64,000 nucleotides of DNA from Nostoc sp. 'Peltigera membranacea cyanobiont' N6 (GCF_002949735.1 NZ_CP026681.1:3734501-3798500); one strand, 5' to 3'; shown: positions 44,671 to 53,492, counted from the stretch's first letter. Notes: generated by a model not told the origin, from the letters alone. Numbers and translations: made by a program.

Positions 44671-44850
44671 ATGAAGGAAAGATCCATTAGAGTTAGGTTG
44701 TCGCAGAAACGAAATGACAAACTTAAGGCTTATGCACAAAGCAAAGAAAAAACAGTTACGCAGTTGGTTGAGGATTGGATCGATAGGTTGCCTAGTGTCA
44801 AGATTGACGACGACGAAAACACCCCACTCCCTAATCAATCTGACGATTGA
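44671..44850 (+). CDS. Small ribbon-helix-helix-like protein of a tnpB element
   Basis: 59 residues from the ATG at 44671 to the TGA at 44850. MKERSIRVRLSQKRNDKLKA then YAQSKEKTVTQLVEDWIDRL has the short strand plus two-helix pattern of CopG/Arc-like DNA-binding proteins. The acidic C-terminus KIDDDENTPLPNQSDD is dispensable-looking. Such small genes accompany tnpB in many cyanobacterial IS200/IS605 elements, where they may regulate the element. It is still intact. Confidence 0.65.
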   Translation: MKERSIRVRLSQKRNDKLKAYAQSKEKTVTQLVEDWIDRLPSVKIDDDENTPLPNQSDD

Positions 44851-44929
44851 TATCGGTTGGAGGTGTTTTCGTCGTCGTCCGGCTATCCATCCCCGCCCTG
44901 TAGAGGGACGGGGAATTCCGCCGAATCAG

Positions 44930-45703
44930 TTAAAAAACGGTTAGCACGCAGAGAAATAAGGCTTCAGTCCACTCGACGACCGCGCCATAGGTGTCTCCGG
45001 TGTGTCCGCCTAATTTGTGGTTGAACCATGCACCGGTTAAAAAGGCGATCGCACTTCCGGCAATTATCATTGCTAGTGCTAGAAATAATTGCTGTTTATC
45101 TATCAGCACAAGTAAACCACTCAAAGCCAACAGCAATAATAATCCTGGTAACAAATCTTTGTAAGAACGAATGGCTTGTTTGTGAAGGGCACCTTTGCCG
45201 GTTGGTTTCAAATAAGGATATCGCGCGATCGCTACCTGTTGTCCCCAACGTCCCCAGCCACAAGCAGCCATCAGCAACAAACAACGATTTTCTGGCATAT
45301 CTGTTAAGGCTGTGATTTTTAGTAGCACCAAGGCGATCGCAGCCATTGCCCCAAATGCACCTGTAGCACTATCTGCCATCACCTCCAGCCGCCGATCTGG
45401 AGCGCCCACTGCTAAACCATCAGCAGTATCCATTGCCCCATCTAAGTGCAGTCCTCCAGTTATACCAATCCAAATACTTACTACCAAAGCACTACGAGTT
45501 AACACTGGCATACCAAGATAATCCATTCCCGTATCTAGTAACCCTAAAATTCCCCCAATTATCAACCCTACAAGCGAAGCAAGACGTGCCACTCCCTGAA
45601 AGTCCAATCCGTTCAAATACGGAAATGGAATACTCGTGTAAAATATAATGCTAGCTGCCAGCTTAAACAGCAGCTTTTTCCACCACTGTTGCTGTTTCGT
45701 CAT
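44930..45703 (-). CDS. cobS: Adenosylcobinamide-GDP ribazoletransferase
   Basis: Final step of cobalamin assembly in the membrane. 257 residues. Multi-helix membrane protein with the acidic motif LHLDGAMDTADGLAVGAPDR (about 84-103) that binds Mg and substrate, and YRSYKDLLPG-like positive loops. The stop codon TAA lies in ttttttaac at the edge of the tnpB-derived element, so the last codons may have been altered by the insertion. ATG start. No cobalamin riboswitch seen upstream. Confidence 0.92.
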   Translation of the reverse strand: MTKQQQWWKKLLFKLAASIIFYTSIPFPYLNGLDFQGVARLASLVGLIIGGILGLLDTGMDYLGMPVLTRSALVVSIWIGITGGLHLDGAMDTADGLAVGAPDRRLEVMADSATGAFGAMAAIALVLLKITALTDMPENRCLLLMAACGWGRWGQQVAIARYPYLKPTGKGALHKQAIRSYKDLLPGLLLLLALSGLLVLIDKQQLFLALAMIIAGSAIAFLTGAWFNHKLGGHTGDTYGAVVEWTEALFLCVLTVF

Positions 45704-46081
45704 CGTAATTACATTAATATTTGGTTAATTGCTGGATAATCATCTTAATTTGACTACAATTGAACATTAGTAAACTTTAAAGCTTTAGATAAGATTTACT
45801 TCTGTTAGAGATGATCGCTGAAAATTTTGTTATGCTGGTCTAAGTAATAATGAAATAATCTAGAGTAGTTTTTATACAAAAAACAAGAGGTTTCAGGAAA
45901 TTAAAATTCCATCAAGAATCAAAATTTGTATTTTGTATTCGTTAACTAAAAACTTACTCCAAATTGTTAGACGATTGCCCCACAAAATTGATATTTTTTT
46001 AAATGTAGGGAGTAAACAAGCTATTCGATTATGACAGTTTAGCTATGTTGTTGCTCTCCTTAGCTCAATCGCTATTTTCCT
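45704..46081. other. Spacer between divergent cobS and the 150-residue gene
   Basis: Nothing recognised: no riboswitch conserved box, no repeat. Confidence 0.4.
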
Positions 46082-46534
46082 ATGAGTCACCATCTACCCG
46101 ACACCAGGATACCAGCTCCGTGCATTATTAACACGGGCATCATTGTGAATAAGCTCGACATCCGGCGATTGCTGGGAGACTTAGGTCGAGTCCACTACAT
46201 CTACACCCAAGAAGATAAGGTACTGAGCGAGGGTGAAGGGGATGTGATGGAAGTTTTTGCTAATCCACAAAGGTCTACCTTAGTAGCTAACCATGCACTA
46301 TACTTGAACATTTATAGTTTTGATTACTTGGAACTCAAACAGTCATCGCAACAAGAAACCTACTTCGATTTGATGCAAGAAGGGGTGTGTCTGCGGTTGA
46401 TTCCCCGCTCAACCCCCATCCAAGAGCGACGAGAGCGAACCTTCAATGTCAGCGCCATCGAAGCGATGATGGAGCAAGTCCTCTCAGCCAGATGGGATGC
46501 AGAAATTGACGATGACTGTTCTGATTCTTTCTAA
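46082..46534 (+). CDS. Conserved cyanobacterial protein of unknown function
   Basis: 150 residues, ATG start. Soluble, acidic end (AEIDDDCSDSF). Recognisable stretches are DIRRLLGDLGRVHYIYTQED and STLVANHALYLNIYSFDYLE, which look like a small alpha/beta fold. I know no function. It lies 110 bases upstream of tgt in the same direction, separated by a palindrome. Confidence 0.7.
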   Translation: MSHHLPDTRIPAPCIINTGIIVNKLDIRRLLGDLGRVHYIYTQEDKVLSEGEGDVMEVFANPQRSTLVANHALYLNIYSFDYLELKQSSQQETYFDLMQEGVCLRLIPRSTPIQERRERTFNVSAIEAMMEQVLSARWDAEIDDDCSDSF

Positions 46535-46558
46535 AATAGCGACTACTATACCAATTTG

Positions 46559-46590
46559 ATGTAGGGGCAATTCATGAATTGCCCCTACAT
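46559..46590. repeat. Perfect 32-base palindrome
   Basis: atgtaggggcaattca and its exact reverse complement. The same palindrome, with one change, is at 48931-48959. It lies 25 bases after a stop codon and could act as a terminator or be a repeat-family member. Confidence 0.85.
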
Positions 46591-46643
46591 CGTATAGTTT
46601 TGCATAAGTCTTAATAGGCGCATCTTCAAAAATCTAAAATGGC

Positions 46644-47789
46644 ATGAGTGCGAATTTTTCCTTTGAATGTCTTGCTTGCTGTAGTCAGACAAAAGCTAGA
46701 GCCGGAGTGTTTTCCACTCCTCACGGGGTTGTAGAAACCCCCAGATTTATGCCAGTGGGAACGCTGGCAAATGTTAAAACTATTACCCCAGCCCAACTAC
46801 GAGATACTGGGGCACAAATGGTCTTATCTAATACTTATCATCTTCACCTCCAACCAGGGGAAGCGATCGTGGCTGGGGGTGGTGGGTTGCACAAGTTTAT
46901 GGGTTGGAATGGCCCAATGCTCACAGATTCCGGGGGATTTCAGGTTTTCAGCTTAAGTGAGATGCGAAAAATTACTGAAGAAGGTGTAACTTTCCGCTCA
47001 CCCCATGATGGACGAATTATTAATTTGACACCAGAGCGCTCCATTGAAATTCAAAATACTTTAGGGGCAGATGTAATCATGGCTTTTGATGAGTGTCCGC
47101 CCTACCCAGCGACTCGTCAAGAGGTTGAAACTGCAACTGAGCGGACTTATCGTTGGTTAGAACGCTGTATAACGGCTCATCAACGCAGTGAACAGGCTTT
47201 GTTTGGGATTGTGCAGGGAGGCGTATATTTAGATTTACGTTGCCGTGCGGCTGAAGCTTTAGCTAAGTTGGATTTGCCGGGATATGCCATTGGTGGCGTG
47301 AGTGTAGGAGAACCACCAGAATTGATGGCTGAGATTGTAAAAGTGACAGCACCGCTTCTACCGCCTGAAAAGCCACGTTATTTGATGGGTGTGGGTACCT
47401 ATCGGGAAATGGCGATCGCGATCGCATCTGGCATAGATTTATTTGATTGCGTAATTCCCACTCGCTGGGCGAGACATGGAACGGCAATAGTCCAGGGCGG
47501 ACGCTGGAATTTAAAAAATGCTAAGTTTCGTGAAGATTTTACGCCATTAGATGAAACTTGTCCTTGCTACACGTGTCAAAATTTTAGTCGTGCTTATGTA
47601 TCTCATTTAGTGCGATCGCAAGAAATTTTAGCTTATACCTTGTTGAGCATTCACAACATTACCGAGCTAATTCGCTTTACCCAAAAGATTAGAGAAGCAA
47701 TATTAAGCGATCGTTTCACTACAGAATTTGGCCACTGGCTAAACGAAGAAAGTCGAGATGAGGAGTGGGAAGTGGGGATTGGGGACTAA
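46644..47789 (+). CDS. tgt: Queuine/preQ1 tRNA-ribosyltransferase
   Basis: 381 residues. Exchanges guanine 34 for preQ1 in GUN-anticodon tRNAs. The active-site segments are MLTDSGGFQVFSLSEMRKI (substrate Asp) and VIPTRWARHGTA with the nucleophilic Asp region LFDCVIPTR. The zinc site is CPCYTC...H near residue 309 onward. The last ten residues are encoded within the start of a tandem repeat (EEWEVGIGD), so the natural C-terminus has been shifted by repeat growth. ATG start. Confidence 0.96.
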   Translation: MSANFSFECLACCSQTKARAGVFSTPHGVVETPRFMPVGTLANVKTITPAQLRDTGAQMVLSNTYHLHLQPGEAIVAGGGGLHKFMGWNGPMLTDSGGFQVFSLSEMRKITEEGVTFRSPHDGRIINLTPERSIEIQNTLGADVIMAFDECPPYPATRQEVETATERTYRWLERCITAHQRSEQALFGIVQGGVYLDLRCRAAEALAKLDLPGYAIGGVSVGEPPELMAEIVKVTAPLLPPEKPRYLMGVGTYREMAIAIASGIDLFDCVIPTRWARHGTAIVQGGRWNLKNAKFREDFTPLDETCPCYTCQNFSRAYVSHLVRSQEILAYTLLSIHNITELIRFTQKIREAILSDRFTTEFGHWLNEESRDEEWEVGIGD

Positions 47790-47882
47790 GGATTGGGGAC
47801 TGGGGATTGGGGACTGGGGATTGGGGACTGGGGATTGGGGACTGGGGATTGGGGACTGGGGATTGGGGACTGGGGATTGGGG
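47775..47882. repeat. Tandem repeat (gattggggact units)
   Basis: Seven or eight 14-base units of ggggattggggact, beginning inside the last codons of tgt. Confidence 0.9.
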
Positions 47883-47995
47883 CAAACAGAAAGTTCTTCT
47901 CTTCTAATGACCAATGACCAATGACCAATGACCAATCCATGTTAAGATACTTCTCAATTATGAAAGCTGTGTTGGATAGGTGGATTTAAACAAAC

Positions 47996-48133
47996 ATGGA
48001 AGCAGCACTTTTATTAGCAAAACTGCCTGAAGCTTACCAAATCTTCGATCCTTTGGTAGACGTTCTCCCAGTCATCCCTGTATTCTTCTTGTTACTTGCT
48101 TTCGTTTGGCAAGCAGCCGTGGGATTTAGGTAA
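47996..48133 (+). CDS. psbK: Photosystem II reaction centre protein K
   Basis: 45-residue precursor. [20 protein letters not shown] then [20 protein letters not shown], ending AVGFR. The first 8 residues are removed in the mature protein (family knowledge), leaving KLPEAYQ as N-terminus. One membrane helix with the conserved [10 protein letters not shown] end. It stabilises PSII assembly near CP43. ATG at 47996 and stop TAA at 48131. Confidence 0.96.
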
Positions 48134-48319
48134 GTTAATTTATTTTTCAATTGAGTAGAACAGGTATATTGCCTGTTCTATTTTTTATGGCACTATATTT
48201 TATAAAATTAACATTTATTAATATTTTGTAATGTTTTAATATAATAAATAAGATATGAATCAAGCCATGTCAATATGAAGCCTTGAAAGCCAAGCTTAGA
48301 GTCAAGGAGGAAATCAGTT

Positions 48320-48616
48320 ATGGGTAATATCAAATTCGTTAAAGAGAATAAAGAAGTCGTGGCGGCAGATGGTGCAAATCTCCGACTCAAAGCCATGCAA
48401 AATGACATTGATATATATACATTTATTGGCAAAATGACCAATTGTGGTGGTAATGGTCAATGTGGCACTTGCGTTGTCGAGATAGTCGAAGGACTAGAAA
48501 ATCTTTCTCCCCGCACAGATGTAGAAAATCGTAAATTCAAGAAAAAGCCGGAAAATTACCGTCTTGCCTGTCAAACTTTAGTGAATGGCTCAGTCAGTGT
48601 AGTCACAAAGCCTTAA
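48320..48616 (+). CDS. 2Fe-2S ferredoxin-type protein
   Basis: 98 residues. The cluster ligands are C42, C48, C51 (NCGGNGQCGTC) and C84 (RLACQTL). The first spacing is C-x5-C, as in adrenodoxin/thioredoxin-reductase-like ferredoxins, not the C-x4-C of photosynthetic PetF, so it is not the main photosynthetic ferredoxin. AAGGAGG lies 9-10 bases before the ATG. It lies between psbK and psbM and may serve photosystem assembly or another electron-transfer step; that is inference. Confidence 0.9.
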   Translation: MGNIKFVKENKEVVAADGANLRLKAMQNDIDIYTFIGKMTNCGGNGQCGTCVVEIVEGLENLSPRTDVENRKFKKKPENYRLACQTLVNGSVSVVTKP

Positions 48617-48732
48617 ATTTTTGGGATCATCCGTGGTTAGCATTTGAGAAAGTAAAAAATTTGGGCTAACTCTGTCATTGATAATGGTATCCTAATCTTG
48701 TTGACTGGAAATTTAAGAGAGGCTTTCTTGCC

Positions 48733-48849
48733 ATGCAAGTTAATGACCTGGGGTTCGTAGCGAGCATTTTGTTCGTATTAGTTCCCACTGTGTTTTTACT
48801 AATCCTGTACATCCAAACAGCTAGCCGCCAAGGTGGAAAAGATAGTTAA
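48733..48849 (+). CDS. psbM: Photosystem II protein M
   Basis: 38 residues: MQVNDLGFVASILFVLVPTV then FLLILYIQTASRQGGKDS. One membrane helix at the PSII dimer interface. ATG at 48733, TAA ending 48849, followed by an intrinsic terminator. Length and sequence match the cyanobacterial protein throughout. Confidence 0.95.
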   Translation: MQVNDLGFVASILFVLVPTVFLLILYIQTASRQGGKDS

Positions 48850-48872
48850 GAATTCGTGTATAAAATAATTAA

Positions 48873-48904
48873 CCCCTGCACTATGTAGTGTAGGGGTTTT
48901 ATTT
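48873..48904 (+). terminator. Intrinsic terminator after psbM
   Basis: cccctgcacta pairs with tagtgtagggg (one mismatch) around a tiny loop, followed by ttttattt. It lies 24 bases after the psbM stop. Confidence 0.85.
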
Positions 48905-48930
48905 ATCAACCGCTAACTGATAACATTCGT

Positions 48931-48959
48931 GTAGGGGCAATTCATGAATTACCCCTACA
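48931..48959. repeat. Second copy of the gtaggggcaattcat palindrome
   Basis: gtaggggcaattcatgaatt followed by acccctac. It differs at one position from 46559-46590. Confidence 0.85.
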
Positions 48960-49006
48960 GTCTTCTCTACTATTTAAAACAATTCTTATACTCAGCACTG
49001 TTTAGT

Positions 49007-49858
49007 TTAAGCGATCGTCCGCGCCAACAGTACTGGACAAGTGGCATTGACGCGAACATAGTCGGACAAGGAAGATCCGATGAGTCTGTCTATATCAACA
49101 AAACTCTTAGCGATGGATGGACGACGATCTGGAGAACCGAGCAATAATAAGTCTATATTCAACTCCTCTGCCAACCGACAAATTTCTTCACCAGGTTTGC
49201 CACTGCTGATATAACAACGAGATTGGATGCCCTGTTTTTGAGCTTCTGCAACTGCGGCTGCTAAAACTGGATTTTTATCTGAGTTAACCTCGGTTACTTC
49301 TGATTTTTTACCGCCTAAATCTGTACTAATATTTGCCAAAATTAACTGGCCTCCCTGAATATCTCGCAGTAAAAATAGTGCCAATTTCAAGCAGTTTTTT
49401 GCAGAATCAGAATTGTCTATTGCCACCATAATGCGCTTAATTCTTTTAACATAAATGTCATCTTTCACCAGCAACATGGGGCGAGAAGATAGCTGGAAAA
49501 CATACTGACTGACTGAGTTCGATAAAATAGATTGCAGTCGCTTAAGTCCGCGTGAACCCATAACAATCAAGTCAGCATCGATTTCATCAGCTACTTGGCA
49601 AACTACATCTTTGGGATCGCCTTCGCGCAAAATTGAAGAAACCTGGCTAGGATCTAAGTTTAAAGTTTGAATGGCATTAGCCAGAATTTTACCACCATTT
49701 TCCCATTTAGTTGTCATGGTAGCAGCAGTATTTTGTGCCTGAACAACATGCAAAATTGTAACTTTCGCAGATTCAATTGAAGGGATTTCTCTCAGGGTTT
49801 TGAGCATTTCTTCTGCGTGTCCCAATCCTGATACAGTCAGCAAAATTTTGTTTATCAT
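49007..49858 (-). CDS. Universal stress protein, two UspA domains
   Basis: 283 residues with tandem UspA folds (about 1-140 and 143-283). The ATP-binding pattern G2xG9xS is seen in the first as MGSRGLKRLQSILSNSVSQY and in the second as LGSPDRRPSIAKSFVDIDR..., the second being less regular. Starts KILLTVSGLGHAEEMLKTL. Cytosolic. ATG start, no operon partner. Confidence 0.9.
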   Translation of the reverse strand: MINKILLTVSGLGHAEEMLKTLREIPSIESAKVTILHVVQAQNTAATMTTKWENGGKILANAIQTLNLDPSQVSSILREGDPKDVVCQVADEIDADLIVMGSRGLKRLQSILSNSVSQYVFQLSSRPMLLVKDDIYVKRIKRIMVAIDNSDSAKNCLKLALFLLRDIQGGQLILANISTDLGGKKSEVTEVNSDKNPVLAAAVAEAQKQGIQSRCYISSGKPGEEICRLAEELNIDLLLLGSPDRRPSIAKSFVDIDRLIGSSLSDYVRVNATCPVLLARTIA

Positions 49859-50510
49859 CTTACGTAATTGTTTTTAAGTTTACTTTTGTTTTCGCTGTTA
49901 GTATTTGGCTTAAGTCGGATTTTCACCGCTTTACTTGATAACCTAGTAGTCTGTCAAGCTAGTAATGAAAAGTTTGTAGTAAGCACTTTAGTGCTTAGAA
50001 AATAAGGACTTAAGTCCTTACTACAAACTTTCTTACCCATCAATTTAAACTTGACAGACTACTAGTTAGGAAGTTCGCACAAATAAACTTTGTTTCTTAG
50101 TATTTAATACTCAAACAAATAGCAAAGTAAAAAAATCTCAACAAAAGTTTAAGTTTATTTGCACCTAGTTACTTAACTTCTTAACTAGACTCCAATTATT
50201 AAGCATACTCTCAATCTAGTCTGATTAACTTAATAAAATATGATGTTAGTTATCATTGTTAATCTATGTTCACTTTTTTTAATTAGAAGTTAGTTAAGTA
50301 TTGCAAAGAAATTCCCAAATAACTCTTTAGAATAATTGGTTGGCTGTAACCTTGAACAAGCGATCGCTTCCGGGTTAAATATCATAAAGTAATATTTTAT
50401 ACCAACAAAACCTCTCCCTGGTTTTAGTACTTAAAACCGTCCCTCTCTAACTCGGAGAGGGAGAGACTTGAAATTTAGTTTAAGTCAGGGAGAGGTTGAT
50501 AGAATTGACG
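49859..50510. other. Long intergenic region with MITE and low-copy repeats
   Basis: Contains the 123-base MITE (49943-50065). From 50400 to 50500 there is a ctctccctgg / gggagagac inverted repeat common in cyanobacterial spacers. No gene seen. Confidence 0.6.
49943..50065. mobile_element. MITE with 16-base perfect terminal repeats
   Basis: Ends ctagtagtctgtcaag and cttgacagactactag are exact inverse repeats. Inside are further stems, e.g. agtttgtagtaag with cttactacaaact, plus ttagtgctta. 123 bases, no coding capacity. Probably mobilised in trans by a DDE transposase. Confidence 0.85.
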
Positions 50511-52091
50511 TTAACTTAGATGCGCTCCTGGTTGTCCGTTTTGGACTACAAAGGAAGCTAGGGTTTTGACAGAGGCATTCAAATCAACGATGCTTGAGAC
50601 AACCCGGTAGTCACTTTGCCAGCATTCTGGGGTAAGTTTGCAACGGACGTATCCTCGGTAAGCACCATCAAAGAACTTAGTATGGGGATTGTTGGGTAGA
50701 GCAGCTTGAACTGGAGCAATAAATGATGTGGGAAAGTCAGAAGTAATTGAGGTTCCGACGAACTCAGTGCCTACCGTTGTTGAGTTGGGGTTATTAAAAT
50801 CAAGCTTCAGATCGTGTACCCAACTAGAGTGAATGTCTCCGCTAATCACTACTGGATTAGAAGGTTTACGCTGGTTGAGAAAATTTAATAGTCGATTCCG
50901 TGCAGCCACGTAGCCATCCCACTGATCCATATTGAATACCCCGGGGGAGCCTGGACTACTATTAAAATTGTATTGGCCGAACATAACCTGTTGAGCAATT
51001 ATATTCCAGCGCGATCGCGACCGATCTAAACCTTTTCGTAGCCACTGCTCTTGTTCTGAGCCGGTCATGGTAGCATTTGGATCAAAAGCTCCGGCGCAGC
51101 GAGGCTTTAGTCCATCATCACAAGGTTGGTTAGTGCGGTATTGTCTGGTATCTAGGACATTGAACTCGGCTAAATTACCGAAAGTCAACCGCCGATAAAG
51201 TAGTGCATCTGGCCCTTTCGGCAGCGAAGATTCACGTAGAGGCATGTGTTCGTAGTAAGCTTGGTACGCATTAGCTCGGCGTTTCTTAAAAGCCTCTTGG
51301 GTTTGGTTATCTTCGGGGGTTAAGTTAGCGTAGTTGTTGTCAACTTCATGATCGTCCCAAGTGACAATCCAGGGAAAAGCAGCATGAGCAGCTTGGAGAC
51401 TCTCGTCTGTTCTGTACAGGGCGTAGCGATCGCGGTAATCTGCAAGAGTGATGATTTCTGGACTGTTATGCTGGCGTGGTCCACCAGATTGTGGCCCGTA
51501 TTCATAGATGTAATCGCCTAGATGAACCACAAGGTCGAGATTTTCTTCAGCCAAATGCCGATAAGCCGTATAGTAGCCATTTTGCCAGTCTTGACAGGAG
51601 ACAAAAGCAAAGTTTAGTTGTTGGGTATAGCTATAAAATGCTGGTGCTGTGCGAGTCCGCCCAATGGGGCTAGCTTCCCTACCCGCTTGAAATTGATACC
51701 AGTACCAACGGTCAGGATCTAACCCACGGACATCAACGTGGACTGAGTGCGCTAACTCTGGCGTTGCTAGCACTGTTCCTCGACGCACAACCTGTCTCAT
51801 GTTTTCATCAAGGGCAACTTGCCACCGCACTGGCACATTTACCAATGGCATTCCACCTCCAGAGAGTGGGTTTGGAGCCAGTCGTGTCCAGATGACAACA
51901 CCATCCGGCAAAGGATCGCCAGAGGCAACACCAAGACTGAAGGGATAGCCGGAAAACCTTGAGTTAGCTAATACGGGATGCCATTGGCTAGCGATTGTTA
52001 ACCCCGTTAAGAATCCTGCACCCAACAAAAAACTCCGCCGTCTACACCGATTTGCTAGGAGGCGCGTGCCATCTATAAGTTCCATATTCAC
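50511..52091 (-). CDS. phoD: Alkaline phosphatase D (PhoD family)
   Basis: 526 residues. Tat signal: RCRRRSFLLGAGFL near residues 15-28, then cleavage near WHPVLANS. PhoD N-terminal domain, then the metallophosphatase core with FAFVSCQDWQNGYYTAYRHL, LVVHLGDYIYEYG, TWDDHEVDNNY and NPVVISGDIHSSWVHDLKL, which carry the Ca/Fe ligands. Exported folded, releasing phosphate from esters outside. With Pit, ppx, PPK2 and a PhoX fragment, it gives the window a phosphate theme, although these genes are scattered. Confidence 0.95.
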   Translation of the reverse strand: MNMELIDGTRLLANRCRRRSFLLGAGFLTGLTIASQWHPVLANSRFSGYPFSLGVASGDPLPDGVVIWTRLAPNPLSGGGMPLVNVPVRWQVALDENMRQVVRRGTVLATPELAHSVHVDVRGLDPDRWYWYQFQAGREASPIGRTRTAPAFYSYTQQLNFAFVSCQDWQNGYYTAYRHLAEENLDLVVHLGDYIYEYGPQSGGPRQHNSPEIITLADYRDRYALYRTDESLQAAHAAFPWIVTWDDHEVDNNYANLTPEDNQTQEAFKKRRANAYQAYYEHMPLRESSLPKGPDALLYRRLTFGNLAEFNVLDTRQYRTNQPCDDGLKPRCAGAFDPNATMTGSEQEQWLRKGLDRSRSRWNIIAQQVMFGQYNFNSSPGSPGVFNMDQWDGYVAARNRLLNFLNQRKPSNPVVISGDIHSSWVHDLKLDFNNPNSTTVGTEFVGTSITSDFPTSFIAPVQAALPNNPHTKFFDGAYRGYVRCKLTPECWQSDYRVVSSIVDLNASVKTLASFVVQNGQPGAHLS

Positions 52092-52222
52092 CTCTACCCA
52101 GATGTAAATACAAGGAACCTAGCAATCCAGGATCAAGCAGAAATTAAGATTTTGTTAAGTTTAAGATTGGGAATTGGGCATTAGTTCTTTATTCTTTCTC
52201 CCCCTGCTTCCCCATTCCCCAT

Positions 52223-53488
52223 TTAAAATCTGCCATTTCCCTGAACAATGTGCTTGACGGTGGTCAAAGTTTCCAGGCTGATAAATCCCCGACGATGACC
52301 TTTTTGGTTAGACATACCGAGAAACACCGAATCTCCCCGCGAGGGGTTGCGGGAAAAACGCGGGGAAGTGTTGATGTAGGTAGAGGCACTGTTAACTCCT
52401 AAAGCAAACTGCCGACTTTCCTGATAGGATTCAGTAACGATAGAGTCGGCATGACCGCTGCTGTGTTCATTAATCCAGGCGATCGCACCCTCTAAGCTAT
52501 CTACCAGTTTAAAAGCTACTGTCTTCGTTAAATAAGGGTTTCCCCATTCGCCCTCCTTCACTAGGTGTAACTGAGGAAAAGCTTGTACTAGTTCCGCATC
52601 ACCTTTAATTTCAAAGCCTTTTTCCATCAAGCTGTTCCACAGAACTGCTAAGGATGATGGCAAGGCTTGACGATGAATGAGTACCTTTTCAATCGCATTA
52701 ACTCGATCGGGTTCGCTTTGATGGCTATCAAGAATCATCCAGCGCACCATTTCTAAGCTGGAATTTAGCGACCAGTAGAGGTAACAGTTACCCATCGCTG
52801 ATTTTAATACTGGACAAGTTGACTGTCGCACTACCTGCTGTATCAAGCTAGTACGTCCGTAGGGAATAACTAGATTTACGTATTGGTCTTGGGTGACTAA
52901 ATCCCGAATGGAAGCACCACCTTCGGCTGCGATCGGTTCTACACAGCCCGGAGGTAGACCAACTTCTGCGATCGCATTTTGCAGTGCCTCAGCGATAGCG
53001 GCGTTGGAATGGCTAGCTTCAGTACTGCCTTTGAGAATTATACTATTGCCAGTTTTGATGCAATAACCCGCTGCGATCGCCCCTAAATCAGGGAATGCTT
53101 CATAAATAAATCCAATCACTCCCAAGGGCATTAATTGGGTGTAACTCTGGGAATCTCCTAGTTGATAATCAGCAGTTCTGACGCGCCGCAACGGATCTGA
53201 TAATTCCCCCAACCGTTGTAGAATGTCTACTGTCATCTCTAGCCTTGTGGGAGTCAGCTTTAGCCAGTCTAATATCAACTCTGGCACTGCCATTTCTCGA
53301 CTAGCTTCTAAATCCAAGGTATTGGCTTCGAGAATGTCGTCAAATGAGCGCTCAAGCGCTTGTGCCATCGCCAATACTGCACGACTTCGATCTGCTCCCT
53401 TTGTGATCCCCAACTTTAGCGAAGCTTGATAGGCTCGTTGGGCGCTAGTAATTGGTTCGGGGTGGTCATCTAAAACTTCAACAGTCAT
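52223..53488 (-). CDS. proA: Gamma-glutamyl-phosphate-reductase-like protein (ProA family)
   Basis: 421 residues, ATG start, clearly in the ProA branch of aldehyde dehydrogenases: PLGVIGFIYEAFPDLGAIAA, CIKTGNSIILKGSTEASHSN and SASTYINTSPRFSRN. The segment that in E. coli ProA reads RPSTCNTVETLLVN, with the catalytic Cys, reads DRVNAIEKVLIH here, with Val263 in place of Cys. The conserved LGAEVAVSTQKLHARGP is also changed to FLGMSNQKGHRRGF. It may be inactive in proline synthesis or have another role; a canonical ProA probably exists elsewhere. It follows the 157-residue membrane gene by 4 bases. Confidence 0.85.
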   Translation of the reverse strand: MTVEVLDDHPEPITSAQRAYQASLKLGITKGADRSRAVLAMAQALERSFDDILEANTLDLEASREMAVPELILDWLKLTPTRLEMTVDILQRLGELSDPLRRVRTADYQLGDSQSYTQLMPLGVIGFIYEAFPDLGAIAAGYCIKTGNSIILKGSTEASHSNAAIAEALQNAIAEVGLPPGCVEPIAAEGGASIRDLVTQDQYVNLVIPYGRTSLIQQVVRQSTCPVLKSAMGNCYLYWSLNSSLEMVRWMILDSHQSEPDRVNAIEKVLIHRQALPSSLAVLWNSLMEKGFEIKGDAELVQAFPQLHLVKEGEWGNPYLTKTVAFKLVDSLEGAIAWINEHSSGHADSIVTESYQESRQFALGVNSASTYINTSPRFSRNPSRGDSVFLGMSNQKGHRRGFISLETLTTVKHIVQGNGRF

Positions 53489-53492
53489 TGAG

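Larger units (their letters stand above)
44300..44937 (-). mobile_element. Decayed IS200/IS605-like (tnpB) element
   Basis: Bounded by a hairpin at 44308-44334 (ccccaacct / aggttgggg) and one at 44891-44913 (ccccg...cggg). It contains a small divergent DNA-binding-like gene (44671-44850) and, on the minus strand, a tnpB-like tail. tnpA and most of tnpB are missing. The upper boundary lies at the stop codon of cobS. Confidence 0.6.

Noticed and set aside
44472..44690. Plus-strand 72-codon frame inside the tnpB relic
   Set aside because: Antisense to the tnpB-like tail and without protein features; the real small gene is 44671-44850.
45704..46081. Cobalamin riboswitch before cobS
   Set aside because: No conserved B12-box-like string could be found in the leader.
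47775..47882. Possible CRISPR array
   Set aside because: Units are contiguous 14-mers with no spacers; it is a short tandem repeat.
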